Assembly (NCBI GenBank): GCA_031295385.1
Contig: JAUMOL010000010.1
Span: 1 to 64,000 of the forward strand
From: Collinsella sp.
Lineage (GTDB): Bacteria > Actinomycetota > Coriobacteriia > Coriobacteriales > Coriobacteriaceae
Reading direction: 5' to 3'
Length of the DNA stretch: 64,000 bases
A program made the position numbers and the translations under genes. Within the stretch, counting starts at the first letter, position 1. The number at the start of each line of letters is the position of its first letter. The notes under the pieces were generated by a model. That model saw only the letters and a program-made list of their open reading frames with translations. It ran no database searches and was not told where the DNA came from. Below are positions 51,561 through 61,503 of the stretch, one piece after another.

Positions 51561-53372
51561 CTACTCGTCCACCTTGAGGATCGCCATAAAGGCCTCCTGC
51601 GGGACCTCGACCGATCCGATGGCCTTCATGCGCTTCTTGCCCTCTTTCTGCTTCTCGAGCAGCTTGCGCTTACGCGAGATATCGCCGCCGTAGCACTTGG
51701 CAAGCACGTCCTTGCGACGCGCCTTGACGGTGGAGCGGGCAATGATCTTGTTGCCGATAGCACCCTGGATGGGCACCTCGAACAGCTGACGCGGGATGAT
51801 CTCCTTAAGTTTGTCGCACAGACCACGGGCCAGGCCATAAGCCTTGTCCTTATGGACGATAAACGACAGCGCGTCCACCTCGTCGCCCGAAAGCAAGATA
51901 TCGAGCTTCACAAGCTCGGAGGGACGGTACTCGTTGAACTCGTAGTCGAGCGAGGCATAGCCCTTGGTACGGCTCTTGAGCTGGTCAAAGAAGTCCAAGA
52001 TGAGCTCGGCGAGCGGCATATCGAAGCGCATCTCGACCGATTTGCTCGTCAGGTGGATCATGTCGGTCGTAACGCCGCGGTGCTCGATGGCGAGCTGCAT
52101 GACGGCACCCGTGTACTCAGGCGGGCAGATGATCTTTGCCTTGAGGTAGGGTTCCTCGATACGCTCGATGCGCGTGGCCTCGGGCAGATCCTGCGGGCTG
52201 CGGACATCAATCATCTCGCCGTCAGTCTTGTAGACGTGATAGTCCACCGAAGGGCTCGTGGCAATGAGGTCAAGATTGAACTCGCGCTCCAGGCGTTCCT
52301 TGACGACTTCCATGTGCAGCAGGCCCAGGAAGCCCACGCGGAAACCAAAGCCGAGCGCCACCGAGGTCTCGGGCTCCCACACCAACGACGGGTCGTTGAC
52401 GTGCAGCTTATCGAGCGCGTCACGCAGGTTCTCGTAGTCCTTGTTATCGATCGGGAACAGGCCCGTATAGACCATGGGCTTGGCCTCGCGGTAGCCGGGA
52501 AGCGGCTCGGGGCAGGGATTCGACGCCCACGTGAGGGTATCGCCCACGCGAACGGCCTCGGGGTCCTTCAGGCCCGTGACCACGTAACCGACCTCGCCGA
52601 CCGTCAGCGCGTCAACCGGAGTCTCGGCGGGACGCTTGACGCCCACGCCATCGACCAAAAAGTCGCCCTTTGCCTGCATCATGCGCAGGGTATCGCCCTT
52701 TTTGATGGAGCCGTCAAAGATGCGCACCGTGGCGACGACGCCACGATACTCGTCGAAGTATGAATCTAAAATGAGTGCCTTGAGCGGTGCATTCGCATCG
52801 CCCTTGGGCGGAGAGATCAGAAAGACAATGGACTCCAGCAGATCGTGGATGCCCTCGCCGGTCTTGCCCGAGACACACACGGCATCATCGGCAGGGATCG
52901 CCAGGTCATCCTCGATCTCGGTCTTAACCTCGTCGGGATGGGCCGAGGGCAGGTCGATCTTGTTGATGGCCGGCACAATGTCCAGATTGGCGTTCATGGC
53001 GAGCGTCGCGTTAGAGACGGTCTGCGCCTCAACGCCCTGCGTGGCGTCGACAACGAGCACCGCGCCCTCACAGGCTGCCAGCGAGCGCGAGACCTCATAG
53101 GTAAAGTCCACGTGGCCCGGCGTATCGATCAGATTGAACTGATACGTCTCGCCATCGTCGGCGTCATAGGACACGCGAACGGCATTGGACTTGATTGTGA
53201 TGCCGCGCTCGCGCTCGATATCCATGGTGTCGAGCAGCTGCGACTCCATGTCGCGTTCGTCGACTGTATGGGTGAGTTCGAGGATACGGTCACTGATCGT
53301 GGACTTGCCATGGTCGATGTGCGCAACGATTGAGAAGTTGCGGATGTGGGAAATGTCAATTGAAGTATTCAT
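51561..53372 (-). CDS. lepA: Elongation factor 4 (LepA)
   Basis: ATG 53372 (603 aa), the normal length. GTPase motifs: [16 protein letters not shown] (G1), [10 protein letters not shown] (switch I), [14 protein letters not shown] (G3) and NKIDLP (G4). Then come the EF-G-like domains and the LepA-specific C-terminal domain ([20 protein letters not shown] near the end). LepA acts on ribosomes during initiation and biogenesis. Earlier in-frame codons exist, but the gene's terminator-free leader and homology favour this start. Confidence 0.96.
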   Translation of the reverse strand: MNTSIDISHIRNFSIVAHIDHGKSTISDRILELTHTVDERDMESQLLDTMDIERERGITIKSNAVRVSYDADDGETYQFNLIDTPGHVDFTYEVSRSLAACEGAVLVVDATQGVEAQTVSNATLAMNANLDIVPAINKIDLPSAHPDEVKTEIEDDLAIPADDAVCVSGKTGEGIHDLLESIVFLISPPKGDANAPLKALILDSYFDEYRGVVATVRIFDGSIKKGDTLRMMQAKGDFLVDGVGVKRPAETPVDALTVGEVGYVVTGLKDPEAVRVGDTLTWASNPCPEPLPGYREAKPMVYTGLFPIDNKDYENLRDALDKLHVNDPSLVWEPETSVALGFGFRVGFLGLLHMEVVKERLEREFNLDLIATSPSVDYHVYKTDGEMIDVRSPQDLPEATRIERIEEPYLKAKIICPPEYTGAVMQLAIEHRGVTTDMIHLTSKSVEMRFDMPLAELILDFFDQLKSRTKGYASLDYEFNEYRPSELVKLDILLSGDEVDALSFIVHKDKAYGLARGLCDKLKEIIPRQLFEVPIQGAIGNKIIARSTVKARRKDVLAKCYGGDISRKRKLLEKQKEGKKRMKAIGSVEVPQEAFMAILKVDE

Positions 53373-53397
53373 GCGGACTATCTTACCCGAGCGGTAC

Positions 53398-53432
53398 AAA
53401 AAATGGAGCCTGTTCCATAAAACAGGCTCCAT
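53398..53432 (-). terminator. Terminator of rpsT
   Basis: ATGGAGCCTGTT and AACAGGCTCCAT pair across a 6-nt loop, followed on the reverse strand by TTTTTTG. It separates rpsT from lepA. Confidence 0.8.
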
Positions 53433-53468
53433 TTATGCGCGTAATCTGTTTGGTGTGAAATTTACAAC

Positions 53469-53735
53469 TTAGGCGTTGATGCTGTTCACGAGCTTGGCAA
53501 GACCGGACTTGCGGTTGGAAGCCTGATTCTTGTGGATAACATGCTTGGCGGCAGCCATGTCGAGACGCTTGGTGACGGTCTTGAGGGCAGCCTGGGCCTT
53601 CTCGGCGTCGCCCTCGGCGACGGCGGACTGGACGTGCTTGGTCAGCGTCTTGAGCTCGGACTTGACAGCCTTGTTACGCATGCGAGCTGCCTCATTGGTG
53701 CGGATACGCTTCTTCTGAGACTTGATGTTTGCCAC
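53469..53735 (-). CDS. rpsT: 30S ribosomal protein S20
   Basis: GTG 53735 (88 aa) follows GAAAGGAACTCC. The very basic helical protein begins [20 protein letters not shown] and contains [20 protein letters not shown] and [13 protein letters not shown], all S20 hallmarks. S20 is a primary 16S binder. It follows holA, as in many bacteria. Confidence 0.95.
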   Translation of the reverse strand: MANIKSQKKRIRTNEAARMRNKAVKSELKTLTKHVQSAVAEGDAEKAQAALKTVTKRLDMAAAKHVIHKNQASNRKSGLAKLVNSINA

Positions 53736-53868
53736 TTCTGGAGTTCCTTTCGAGTTCCTTGCAAAAAATGTATGACACCTCTGAGACACGGTGAGGTCAT
53801 GCAATCGCCTACTATAGCACGCTCCCCCTCAAAGGGATAGAACGAATTTGTCAAATAGGCAGGTATCA

Positions 53869-54831
53869 TCACGATTTTCTCAAGATGTTCGTAATCCAGA
53901 GCAAAAGCGCGGTCTCAGAATCGGCCGAACCCTTGAGCGCGAGCTCCACATCAACAGCACCCTCGAGCGCTGCGACGAGCTCTGCCATCGAAAAGCGACG
54001 TGCCCAGGTCAGGTGATTCTTGACCTGCCAGGACTGGAGTTTGAGCGTTGCGGCCAGCTCACGACCCTGTCCGCGCGCATCGAGCGCCTTGGCAACGATA
54101 AGCTCGCGAATGCGGCCGCACAACAATGTGTACGTCCACACGTAGCTCTTGGCGGGCAGTAGATTGAAGAGCTCGAGCGAGCGGCGCATGTCACGGGCCG
54201 AGACTGCATTGAGAAAGTCCCAGGGTTGAACCTCGGCCGTACGTACAATCCAGCGCTCCACATCGGCAAGCTCAATCTGGGGCGCCTCGACCATCTGGAC
54301 AAGCTTAGCCAAGTCGTTATCGAGCATGCGCGTGTTTTCACCCGAACGCGAGACGAGCTCCTCGGCGGCCGCCGTCGAGATCGACTTGCCGTGCTGCGTC
54401 GCCATCTGTTGCACGCGGCGCGGTAGCTCCCAGCGTTTGGTGCCGGAGCAATCGATCACGGCCTTCTTGTCGATTTTGGCGATCGCCTTATACAGGCGCG
54501 TGTTCTTGGCAAGCGAGTCGGCGATGATGAGGCAGACCGTCGTGGGGCTGGGACTCGCCAAATACTCGACAAGCGGCTCCGAGACCGCCTTAGCAAGCTT
54601 TGAGCAGCCATCAAGGATTACCAAGCGAAACTCGCTGCCCATCGGAAAGGTGTTAAGCGATCCGATAATCGACTCGATATCGGGGTCTTTGGTCATATCG
54701 CGCTCGTCGAGGTTGAATTCGACCATGCCCGTCTTTTCCAGACGCGCCTTCATACGTGAGACAGCATGGTCGCGTTTGACTCCGTCGGTACCGACGATCA
54801 GATATGCCGGCAACAGACCGGTTTCGGACAT
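53869..54831 (-). CDS. holA: DNA polymerase III delta subunit
   Basis: ATG 54831 (320 aa) follows GGGAGGGG. N-terminal domain AYLIVGTDGVKRDHAVSRMK, region FRLVILDGCSKL, KRWELPRRVQQMATQHGKSI and the C-terminal helical collar (SLELFNLLPAKSYVWTYTLL) match HolA/YqeN. The delta subunit opens the beta clamp. Neighbours comEC upstream and rpsT downstream are the classical comEC-holA-rpsT order. Confidence 0.9.
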   Translation of the reverse strand: MSETGLLPAYLIVGTDGVKRDHAVSRMKARLEKTGMVEFNLDERDMTKDPDIESIIGSLNTFPMGSEFRLVILDGCSKLAKAVSEPLVEYLASPSPTTVCLIIADSLAKNTRLYKAIAKIDKKAVIDCSGTKRWELPRRVQQMATQHGKSISTAAAEELVSRSGENTRMLDNDLAKLVQMVEAPQIELADVERWIVRTAEVQPWDFLNAVSARDMRRSLELFNLLPAKSYVWTYTLLCGRIRELIVAKALDARGQGRELAATLKLQSWQVKNHLTWARRFSMAELVAALEGAVDVELALKGSADSETALLLWITNILRKS

Positions 54832-54909
54832 CGCGCTCCCCTCCCGCAGACCTTCGTATTCGTTCCGTGCCATTCTAGCCCAGGGGCCCACCACACGCCA
54901 ACGACGTCC

Positions 54910-57213
54910 TCACGGTCGCTGGCATCGCATCGCAAAGCCATTCGCAGTCGGCATGACGGTAATGTCGCCGTGTTCGATAGTGCACGCGAACACGCCGCCC
55001 GCATCCTTAACGGCATCGATGCAGGCATCGGACGGATGGCCGTATCGATTCCCCTCGCCCGCGCTCGCGAGGGAAAGCTCGGGCTTCAAGACGTCCAGCA
55101 ACTCACCATCGACTGAAACCTTAGAGCCGTGATGCCCAAGTTTAAGGACATCGATATCCCCCACCTCCTGCACGAATTCCCGTTCTTGGTCGAGCTCGGC
55201 ATCGCCGGTGAGGAGCATACGCAGGCCCTTGCCTTCCTGAACATAAGAGAGCAGCAGGACAAGCGAGTCATCATTTCCCTCGCCATCCACGGACTCGAAT
55301 GGCCACATCACGCGGGCGCAAAATGAGCCGATGTCGACCGTATCCCCAAGGCGCACCTGCCGATACTCAACGCCAGGTCGGTTCAATACCTCGGCAGGAG
55401 CATCCTCCAGCGCATCCGCCGCCACGGCAATCGTTCCGACCGAAAACCGTCCGAGCACGGCAGGCAGACCACCCCAGTGGTCCTCATCCCAATGCGTCAC
55501 AAAGACGGCATCGATATGGTGCACGTTATTGCGAACCAACGCCGCTACCACGCGCTCGTCGAGCCCGCAGTCGACGAGTGCTACCGCGCCGCCCTGGCGG
55601 ATAAGAATCGCATCCGCCTGGCCCACATCGAGCACCGTCACCGAAGGCGGAGCGAATCGATCCCAGTAGACGTACGGAATCGCAGCCAAGAGCACCAGGC
55701 ATGCAAGCCCCACCGCCATAGGACGTGCACGGGGACGCGGCCACCAGACCAGCAGAACCGCCAGCAAACACGGCACTAGGTAAATCCACACGCTATCGGG
55801 CGACACACTCACGGATGCACCCGGCACGGCGGCAAACAGCTGCTCGAAGAACAGCGCTCAGCGGGCGGCAATCATGGGCACAATGAGCGCCCAAGTCCGC
55901 AAAGGTGCCACGAGCGAAAAGGGAACCATCACGATCGACACAGCAAGCAGTACGCTCACCACCGGGCCGATGACCGCATTTGCCAGCGGAGCAATGAGCG
56001 AGAACGTACCGAAGGCAGGAATGGTAATGGGAAGTGTTGCCAGTTGCGAGCACAGCGTGACGGAAAGTATGTTGGCAACGCCCGATGGCACACCCAGCTC
56101 ACCCAAAGCGTAGGTCGCATAGGGGCAAAAGCACAGAATGGCTAAGACGCTGGCACACGAGAGCTGAAAGCCCATCTCGAACAGCACCGTCGGCCGCAGT
56201 AGCACAAAGATGGACATGGTTACGAAGAGTGCCGATGCGCCGTGCCGGCGACGCCCCGCGCCGTTTACGACAAGCGTCGCGAACACCATGCAGCACGCGC
56301 GCACGGCCGAGGGAGACGCGCCCGTAAAGGCAGTGTAGCCCACAAGCGCCATCGCCAATATCGCCCGCTGAACACCACGTGAGCAGCGAGTCTTTTGCAA
56401 TACACCCTCGATTACAAATCCCACGATAGCCAAATGGCTGCCCGAGACGGCGATAAGATGCGCCGTTCCCGTTACCGAAAACCAGTCGCCCGCCGGCTGG
56501 GCGCGCAGTTCGGCCGAACGACCGCAGACGACACCGGCTATGAGTGCACGCGCCGGGTCGGTCGCAGGCGCGATGGACGCAAGCAGCCCATTTCGCAGCC
56601 GAAGCAGCGGTCCCGGAGAGCCCTCATCGGCCGACACAATCCGAACGACTTTAACCTTGCGCACCTCGCCTCGGAGCACGCGCGATCGTCCATACGCATC
56701 GTTCTCAAAACGTGAAACGCGACCGATAACACGCACGTACGCCCCGACCTTGAGCTCGCGGTCGCACGATAGGCGAACCGTTGCCAAGTTCTTACCGTCC
56801 GCGCGTGCCTCGCAGGTATAGGAATACACGTCGTCGTTTATGGATGGATCGCCATGCACGACAAACTCGAGGCTGCTTGCCGCTCGACCGTCGAGCGCCT
56901 TCGAGGCGCTGAGCGCGCCCACAGCCCACCACGCCGAGACGACCGCTCCCGCCACGAGACCGACGGACGCGGCATACAGCCACCGCTTCCAAGGGGCAAG
57001 CCGCGCACAAGATTGAGCCAGCACAACGAAGACCGCCGCCGCAACGGGAATGGCCCATAGCGGCCCGACCGCCGGCACCCGCTCCCTCAGCAGCGCATCA
57101 GCGGCCACGTTGAGCACCAAGGCGCAGCTCACGCACATGCCGGCACACAGGGCCATCGTCCACGGCATCAGGGGCCGCGGAGGCATCACATGCTCACGCT
57201 CGGTCGCACTCAT
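54910..57213 (-). pseudogene. comEC: ComEC DNA-uptake channel, interrupted by one in-frame TGA
   Basis: From ATG 57213 (overlapping the comEA stop) the frame runs to 54910, 768 codons, with a single stop TGA at 55858-55860. Both sides are in the same frame and the protein reads on naturally (PMIAAR, stop, ALFFEQLFAAVPG). The first part has the N-terminal OB region and the Competence domain membrane helices (GTAHLIAVSGSHLAIVGFVI). The second has the beta-lactamase domain with THWDEDHWGG and LGHHGSKVS. Total length equals intact ComEC. It would carry single-stranded DNA into the cell. CGA to TGA is one simple explanation. Confidence 0.85.
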
Positions 57214-57923
57214 ACGCAGATGCAATTTTTGATTTTGGCAAGCTTCTTCTCGCCGATTCCCGACACACGCATCAGATCGTCAACCGAGGCAAAAGCACCG
57301 TTCTTTGTCCGCTCATCGATAATCGACTGCGCCATGGAGGGACCGATGCCCGAGAGCGTCTGCAGCTCTGCCGCGCTTGCCGTATTGATGTTTACTAGGC
57401 CTGTTGCGCCACTCACGCCCGATGATGCGGAAGCCCCACCATCAACACCAGCTTCCGCAATGGACGCCTGCTGCTCCCCTACCGTTGGAACGTGGATTTT
57501 TTGTCCATCAGTGACCTTAGATGCCCGATTGAGCCCCGTAACGTCTGCCTCGGGCGCCAGCCCGCCGGCGGCATCAATCGCCTGAGCCACCCGCGCGCCG
57601 TCCTTGAGACGATATACGCCGGGCGACACAACGGCGCCATCGACATCGACATAGACCTCTGCCGCGGCAGAAGCCTTAGTCGAAGAACCTTCGGATGTCT
57701 TTCCGCTCGAGGCATCACCGGATCCTGGCTCCACCAACGAGCCCGAACCGTCAGTGCGCTCAAACGACACGCCACCGGCACCGCCGCCAAGGTTCGCCAT
57801 CGCCAGTCCACTCGCCATCGCAATGACGACCAGTATCGCCATCACCACTGCCTTATGACCGAACAGCTTGTCCGCCAAGCGGTCCATCCGTTTGACTCGT
57901 TCGTGTTGTTCGCGCTGCGCCAT
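57210..57923 (-). CDS. comEA: Competence protein ComEA
   Basis: ATG 57923 (237 aa) follows GGGAGG. One membrane helix (AVVMAILVVIAMASGLAMA, about 26-44), a Gly/Ser linker, an SLBB domain (VYVDVDGAVVSPGVYRLKDG) and a C-terminal helix-hairpin-helix pair (VNINTASAAELQTLSGIGPS, VDDLMRVSGIGEKKLAKIKN) that binds double-stranded DNA. It receives DNA outside the membrane and passes it to ComEC. The gene is intact although the following comEC is not. Confidence 0.92.
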   Translation of the reverse strand: MAQREQHERVKRMDRLADKLFGHKAVVMAILVVIAMASGLAMANLGGGAGGVSFERTDGSGSLVEPGSGDASSGKTSEGSSTKASAAAEVYVDVDGAVVSPGVYRLKDGARVAQAIDAAGGLAPEADVTGLNRASKVTDGQKIHVPTVGEQQASIAEAGVDGGASASSGVSGATGLVNINTASAAELQTLSGIGPSMAQSIIDERTKNGAFASVDDLMRVSGIGEKKLAKIKNCICV

Positions 57924-58092
57924 AGCAAAACCTCCCAACACCATCGTGTCAGGAAAGGAGCCCCGCAACAGCCACGCCCCAAAACCGGTTTTAGCGGTCA
58001 AACCAAAAGCCGACCAAAACCTTGCACAAATCTGTCCATTTATTCAGGCACACGTCAGCAAATGAACACTTAGCCGCAAAATGCCCAGATAG

Positions 58093-58126
58093 CAAAAGAC
58101 CGACGATGCAGGCGCATCGTCGGTCT
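58093..58126 (-). terminator. Terminator of thiI
   Basis: AGACCGACGATGC and GCATCGTCGGTCT form a perfect 13-bp stem with a 4-nt loop; the reverse strand continues TTTGC. It lies 10 nt past the thiI stop. Confidence 0.75.
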
Positions 58127-58136
58127 ATGCACAAAA

Positions 58137-59381
58137 TTACTCGTGATCTTGGTAAATCTCACGCGGAGCAAGCTCCGAATGTTTGCGTTTTAAGGTCTTA
58201 GGGGCCTTATACGTGTTGCTCTCGAAGTCGATGTACTCGGTCTGCTTGAGCAGGCGCTCGATCATCTCCTCGTGATCGAACAACTCCCAGGCCTCATGAA
58301 CGGCATCGAGTTTAGCGTGCGTCTCGGGGCGGCGCGGCATAAAGAGCGTGCAGCAGTCGGGAGCGGCCTCGGTCGAGATATCGAACGTACCGATCTCCTC
58401 GGCGCGCGCGATGATCTCCGGCTTGTCCGAACCGATGAGAGGACGGAACACGGGAATCTTCACAGCCTCGTTGACGGCCATGATGTTCTCAAGCGTTTGG
58501 GAGGCAACCTGCCCAAGCGATTCGCCCGTAACGATGGCCTTGGCGCCCTCGATGTGTGCAATGCGCTCGGCAACCGAATACATAATGCGGCGATACATGA
58601 TCACGCGCAGATTGCTGGGACAGGTGACCGAAATCTCACGCTGGCAGTCGCCAAACGGCACCACGTACAGGCGGCCGATCTGGACACCCGGCTCAAGCGC
58701 ACGGATGATGTCCTGCACCAAATACTCGCTCGTATCGGGCGTCTGCGGACGACCAGAGAAATGTACCGGCACGCACACCGCGCCGCGACGCGCGAGCATC
58801 CAGGTCGCCACCGGAGAATCGATACCCGACGACAGCAGCGTCACGACCTTGCCGGCAGAACCCACCGGCAGACCGCCCACGCCGCGCTCAGAGCGCGCGT
58901 ACACATAAACGCTACCCTGGACCACCAGTACGTGCACCATCGCATCGGGGTCGTGCATTTGAACCTTTTTATCGGGGAAGGCCTCGCACAGCACCTCGCC
59001 CACCTGACGATTGATGTCAATCGAGGTGAGCTCATAATCGGTATTGGAGCGCTTGGCGTGCACCTTAAACGAATCAAAGGAACCAAACTCGCGCAGCGCC
59101 TTCACGGCGGCGGCACAGTACTCCTGAGGGTCGCGATTGGTGTGATACGCCAAAGACACACGAGCAACGCCGGGAACGGTGCGAATGACACGCGCCGCCT
59201 CGTCGGCCTGATGCTCGTTAAAGGTCACGAGGATATAACCGGAAATTCGAGACACGGCATTCACGGAAAAGGCGGCCAAGGCCGCCTTGATGTTATCCAT
59301 GAGGATATGCTCAAAATGTGCGCGGTTCTTACCCTTCAGTCCAACCTCGTGATAGTGGACCAGGCAGACGCGAGCCGCCAT
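58137..59381 (-). CDS. thiI: tRNA 4-thiouridine synthase ThiI
   Basis: 414 aa. An N-terminal ferredoxin-like and THUMP region (to about 170) binds tRNA. The PP-loop is LLSSGIDSPVATWMLARRG and the adenylating domain continues with GESLGQVASQTLENI. The extra rhodanese domain found in E. coli ThiI is absent, as usual outside gammaproteobacteria, so sulfur transfer uses another route. It makes s4U8 in tRNA, a near-UV sensor. It directly follows rpoZ. Confidence 0.92.
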   Translation of the reverse strand: MAARVCLVHYHEVGLKGKNRAHFEHILMDNIKAALAAFSVNAVSRISGYILVTFNEHQADEAARVIRTVPGVARVSLAYHTNRDPQEYCAAAVKALREFGSFDSFKVHAKRSNTDYELTSIDINRQVGEVLCEAFPDKKVQMHDPDAMVHVLVVQGSVYVYARSERGVGGLPVGSAGKVVTLLSSGIDSPVATWMLARRGAVCVPVHFSGRPQTPDTSEYLVQDIIRALEPGVQIGRLYVVPFGDCQREISVTCPSNLRVIMYRRIMYSVAERIAHIEGAKAIVTGESLGQVASQTLENIMAVNEAVKIPVFRPLIGSDKPEIIARAEEIGTFDISTEAAPDCCTLFMPRRPETHAKLDAVHEAWELFDHEEMIERLLKQTEYIDFESNTYKAPKTLKRKHSELAPREIYQDHE

Positions 59382-59663
59382 TTAGGCTTCAGCAACCTTG
59401 TGGCCGAGCGCCTTCTCGTAACGGGCCTCGTCGTAAGAGATGTCGCCGTCGACAATCTCGTCCATAGCCATCGAGATGGTGTCGGCACCGGAAAGCCCGA
59501 TGGTGATGTCATCGACATCCTGGACGGCAAGCACGCGGTTGTGCTGGCCACGCAGCATGCTATTGATATCGCAGGCGCGCTTGGAGGCAAGCGAAGCGAG
59601 CAGGAAGCGGTTGTGATCGGTCTTCTCCAGAAGATCGTCAATGCAAGGCTTTACAACGGACAC
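59382..59663 (-). CDS. rpoZ: RNA polymerase omega subunit
   Basis: 93 aa. The pattern KPCIDDLLEKTDHNRFLLAS ... LASKRACDIN ... LGHKVAEA is that of omega: conserved first helix, then an AxxRAR-type helix. Its place after gmk is the classical gmk-rpoZ order. Omega binds the beta' C-terminus and aids assembly. A hydrophilic insertion around DVDDITIGLSGADTIS is longer than in E. coli. Confidence 0.85.
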   Translation of the reverse strand: MSVVKPCIDDLLEKTDHNRFLLASLASKRACDINSMLRGQHNRVLAVQDVDDITIGLSGADTISMAMDEIVDGDISYDEARYEKALGHKVAEA

Positions 59664-59668
59664 GGACC

Positions 59669-60238
59669 TCAGATCCTTTCATGCATATCGAGAACGCGAA
59701 CGAGCTCATCGGTCGCGCGGTCGAGATCGTCATTAACCACGACGTCGTCGTAGCGGTCGGCAAGGGCAAGCTCATCGGCGGCGTTTGCCACACGCAGCTC
59801 AATCGTCTCGGGCGTCTCGGTACCGCGACCGACTAGACGCTCGCGGAGCACCTCAAGCGAAGGCGGCTTGATAAAGATCAGCACGGCCTCGGGGAAACGC
59901 TCCTTCACCTGCAGGGCGCCCTGGACATCGATCTCCAAAATCAGAGATGCGCCAGAGGCGAGCTTGGATGTGACCTCGCTCACCAACGTGCCGTAGCAGT
60001 TACCGTGGACCTCGGCCCACTCAACAAACTCACCGTTTGCCACGCGGCGGTCGAACTCCTCGCGCGTCAGAAAAAAGTAGTTGACGCCGTCGACCTCACC
60101 TTTGCGTGGTGCTCGCGTGGTAGCCGAAACCGTCAGGCCCAGGTTCGAGCGGCGCTCGCGCACACGAGTGACGAGCGTACCCTTCCCTGCGCCTGACGGT
60201 CCAGAAATCACAAAGAGCTTGGAATCCTGAGCGCTCAC
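59669..60238 (-). CDS. gmk: Guanylate kinase
   Basis: 189 aa. P-loop ISGPSGAGKGTLVTRV (about 12-27), then TTRAPRKGEVDGVNYFFLTR and LEIDVQGALQVKERFPEAVL. The enzyme phosphorylates GMP to GDP. It starts one base from the mihF stop (60239), so mihF-gmk-rpoZ is an operon, the actinobacterial arrangement. Confidence 0.94.
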   Translation of the reverse strand: MSAQDSKLFVISGPSGAGKGTLVTRVRERRSNLGLTVSATTRAPRKGEVDGVNYFFLTREEFDRRVANGEFVEWAEVHGNCYGTLVSEVTSKLASGASLILEIDVQGALQVKERFPEAVLIFIKPPSLEVLRERLVGRGTETPETIELRVANAADELALADRYDDVVVNDDLDRATDELVRVLDMHERI

Positions 60239-60547
60239 TTATTTGGTCAGCTGCTCGAGGAGCTGCTCGCGCTGACGGACGCCGAGGCCCTGGACGCGAC
60301 GGGTAGCGGAGATACCGAGCTCCTCCATGATCTTGGCGGCCTTGGCCTTGCCATAACCAGGAAGAGACTCGATGAGGGTGGAAACCTTCATGCGGGAAGC
60401 GATGGGGTCATCGGAGTTGAGCACGGACTCGAGGGACTTCTCGCCCTTCTTGATCTGCTCGCGAAGCTCAGCGCGGGCGTGACGTGCGGCAGCAGCCTTC
60501 TCAAGAGCCTGCTTACGCTGCTCATCGGTAAGCTGAGGGAGTGCCAT
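60239..60547 (-). CDS. mihF: Actinobacterial integration host factor (mIHF)
   Basis: ATG 60547 (102 aa) follows GGAGGTACGA. Helical N-terminus (LTDEQRKQALEKAAAARHAR) and a helix-two-turn-helix (STLIESLPGYGKAKAAKIME, ELGISATRRVQGLGVRQREQ) match mIHF, a nucleoid protein unique to Actinobacteria that bends DNA without sequence similarity to E. coli IHF. It is among the best phylum markers in the window. Confidence 0.92.
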   Translation of the reverse strand: MALPQLTDEQRKQALEKAAAARHARAELREQIKKGEKSLESVLNSDDPIASRMKVSTLIESLPGYGKAKAAKIMEELGISATRRVQGLGVRQREQLLEQLTK

Positions 60548-60683
60548 TCGTACCTCCAAATAGTTGGGTTATATCTGATTCAATAATTGGCATTTTAGCA
60601 CGTAGAACGTACAAAATGCCCAATCGCGGCTCCATAGGTTAGACGATACCCGCAAAAAGTGCAATATACTGCGCCCAAAGTTA

Positions 60684-60741
60684 AGCCCCTGACCTGCGAT
60701 TCCACACAAAGGATGGGAAAGTTTACGCAGGCACAGGGGCT
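60684..60741. terminator. Long hairpin terminator after the pyr operon
   Basis: AGCCCCTG-AC-CTGCG pairs with CGCAG-GCA-CAGGGGCT, closing a 27-nt loop. It lies 46 nt past pyrF on the reverse strand (tail TAACTTT); the forward side has ATTTTG. Nothing else is seen between mihF and pyrF. Confidence 0.5.
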
Positions 60742-60786
60742 ATTTTGTGCTAATGAGATCCAAAAGTGGTGACTTAGGGGAATCTT

Positions 60787-61503
60787 TTACGCGACGTTTT
60801 CGACCAGCTCGGCGACGATGGCGTCAAAGGCGGCAACCGGATCGTCGGCGCCGGTGATGGGACGGCCCACCACAATGTGGCTTGCGCCGCGCTCGATAGC
60901 CTGGGAAGGCGTCGCCACGCGGGACTGGTCACCAAGGGCGGCACCCACCGGACGCACGCCCGGAGTCACGATCAGGGCATCAGGACCCAGCAGCTCACGC
61001 ATGTCGTGAGCCTCCATCGGCGAGCACACGATGCCATCGATGCCGTTGGCCTGAGCGAGCTTTGCCAGGCGGGCGGCCTCCTCGGCCACGGGCGACTCGA
61101 CGCCGATCTCGCTCAAGGCATCCTGATTCATGCTCGTGAGCACGGTGATGGCGACGAGCTTGGCGCGGTCCTCGCGCGCCTCCTCGGCACCCTCGCGGCA
61201 GGCAGCGAGCATGGCGCCCGAACCCAAGCCGTGAACCGAGAGCAGGTCGGCACCGGCAAGCGAGGCCGAACGGGCGGCACCGCGAACCTGATGCGGAATA
61301 TCATGGAACTTAAGGTCAAGGAAGACCTTAAAGCCCAGGTCCTTGAACGTCTTGACGATCTCAGGACCCTCGGCGTAATAGAGCGTCATGCCAACCTTGA
61401 GCCAGGCGGCATGGCCCGAAAGCTCGTGGGCAAGCTCGAGCGCACGCTCACGATCGCAGTCGAGAGCGACGATAACGCGGTCGCGGGCATCGGTCTCTAG
61501 CAT
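60787..61503 (-). CDS. pyrF: Orotidine-5'-phosphate decarboxylase
   Basis: ATG 61503 (238 aa) lies inside the end of pyrD (7-nt overlap). Class I motif VIVALDCDRERAL, the catalytic FKVFLDLKFHDIPHQVRGAA (D-x-K-x2-D), and the phosphate loop IVTPGVRPVGA with HIVVGRPITGA. It makes UMP from OMP, the last step of the pathway encoded by this operon. Length fits the bacterial short form. Confidence 0.94.
   Translation of the reverse strand: MLETDARDRVIVALDCDRERALELAHELSGHAAWLKVGMTLYYAEGPEIVKTFKDLGFKVFLDLKFHDIPHQVRGAARSASLAGADLLSVHGLGSGAMLAACREGAEEAREDRAKLVAITVLTSMNQDALSEIGVESPVAEEAARLAKLAQANGIDGIVCSPMEAHDMRELLGPDALIVTPGVRPVGAALGDQSRVATPSQAIERGASHIVVGRPITGADDPVAAFDAIVAELVENVA

Noticed and set aside
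55858..55860. Selenocysteine codon in comEC
   Set aside because: ComEC has no known selenocysteine, the position is not catalytic, and I could not support a SECIS hairpin. A nonsense mutation or sequence error is simpler.
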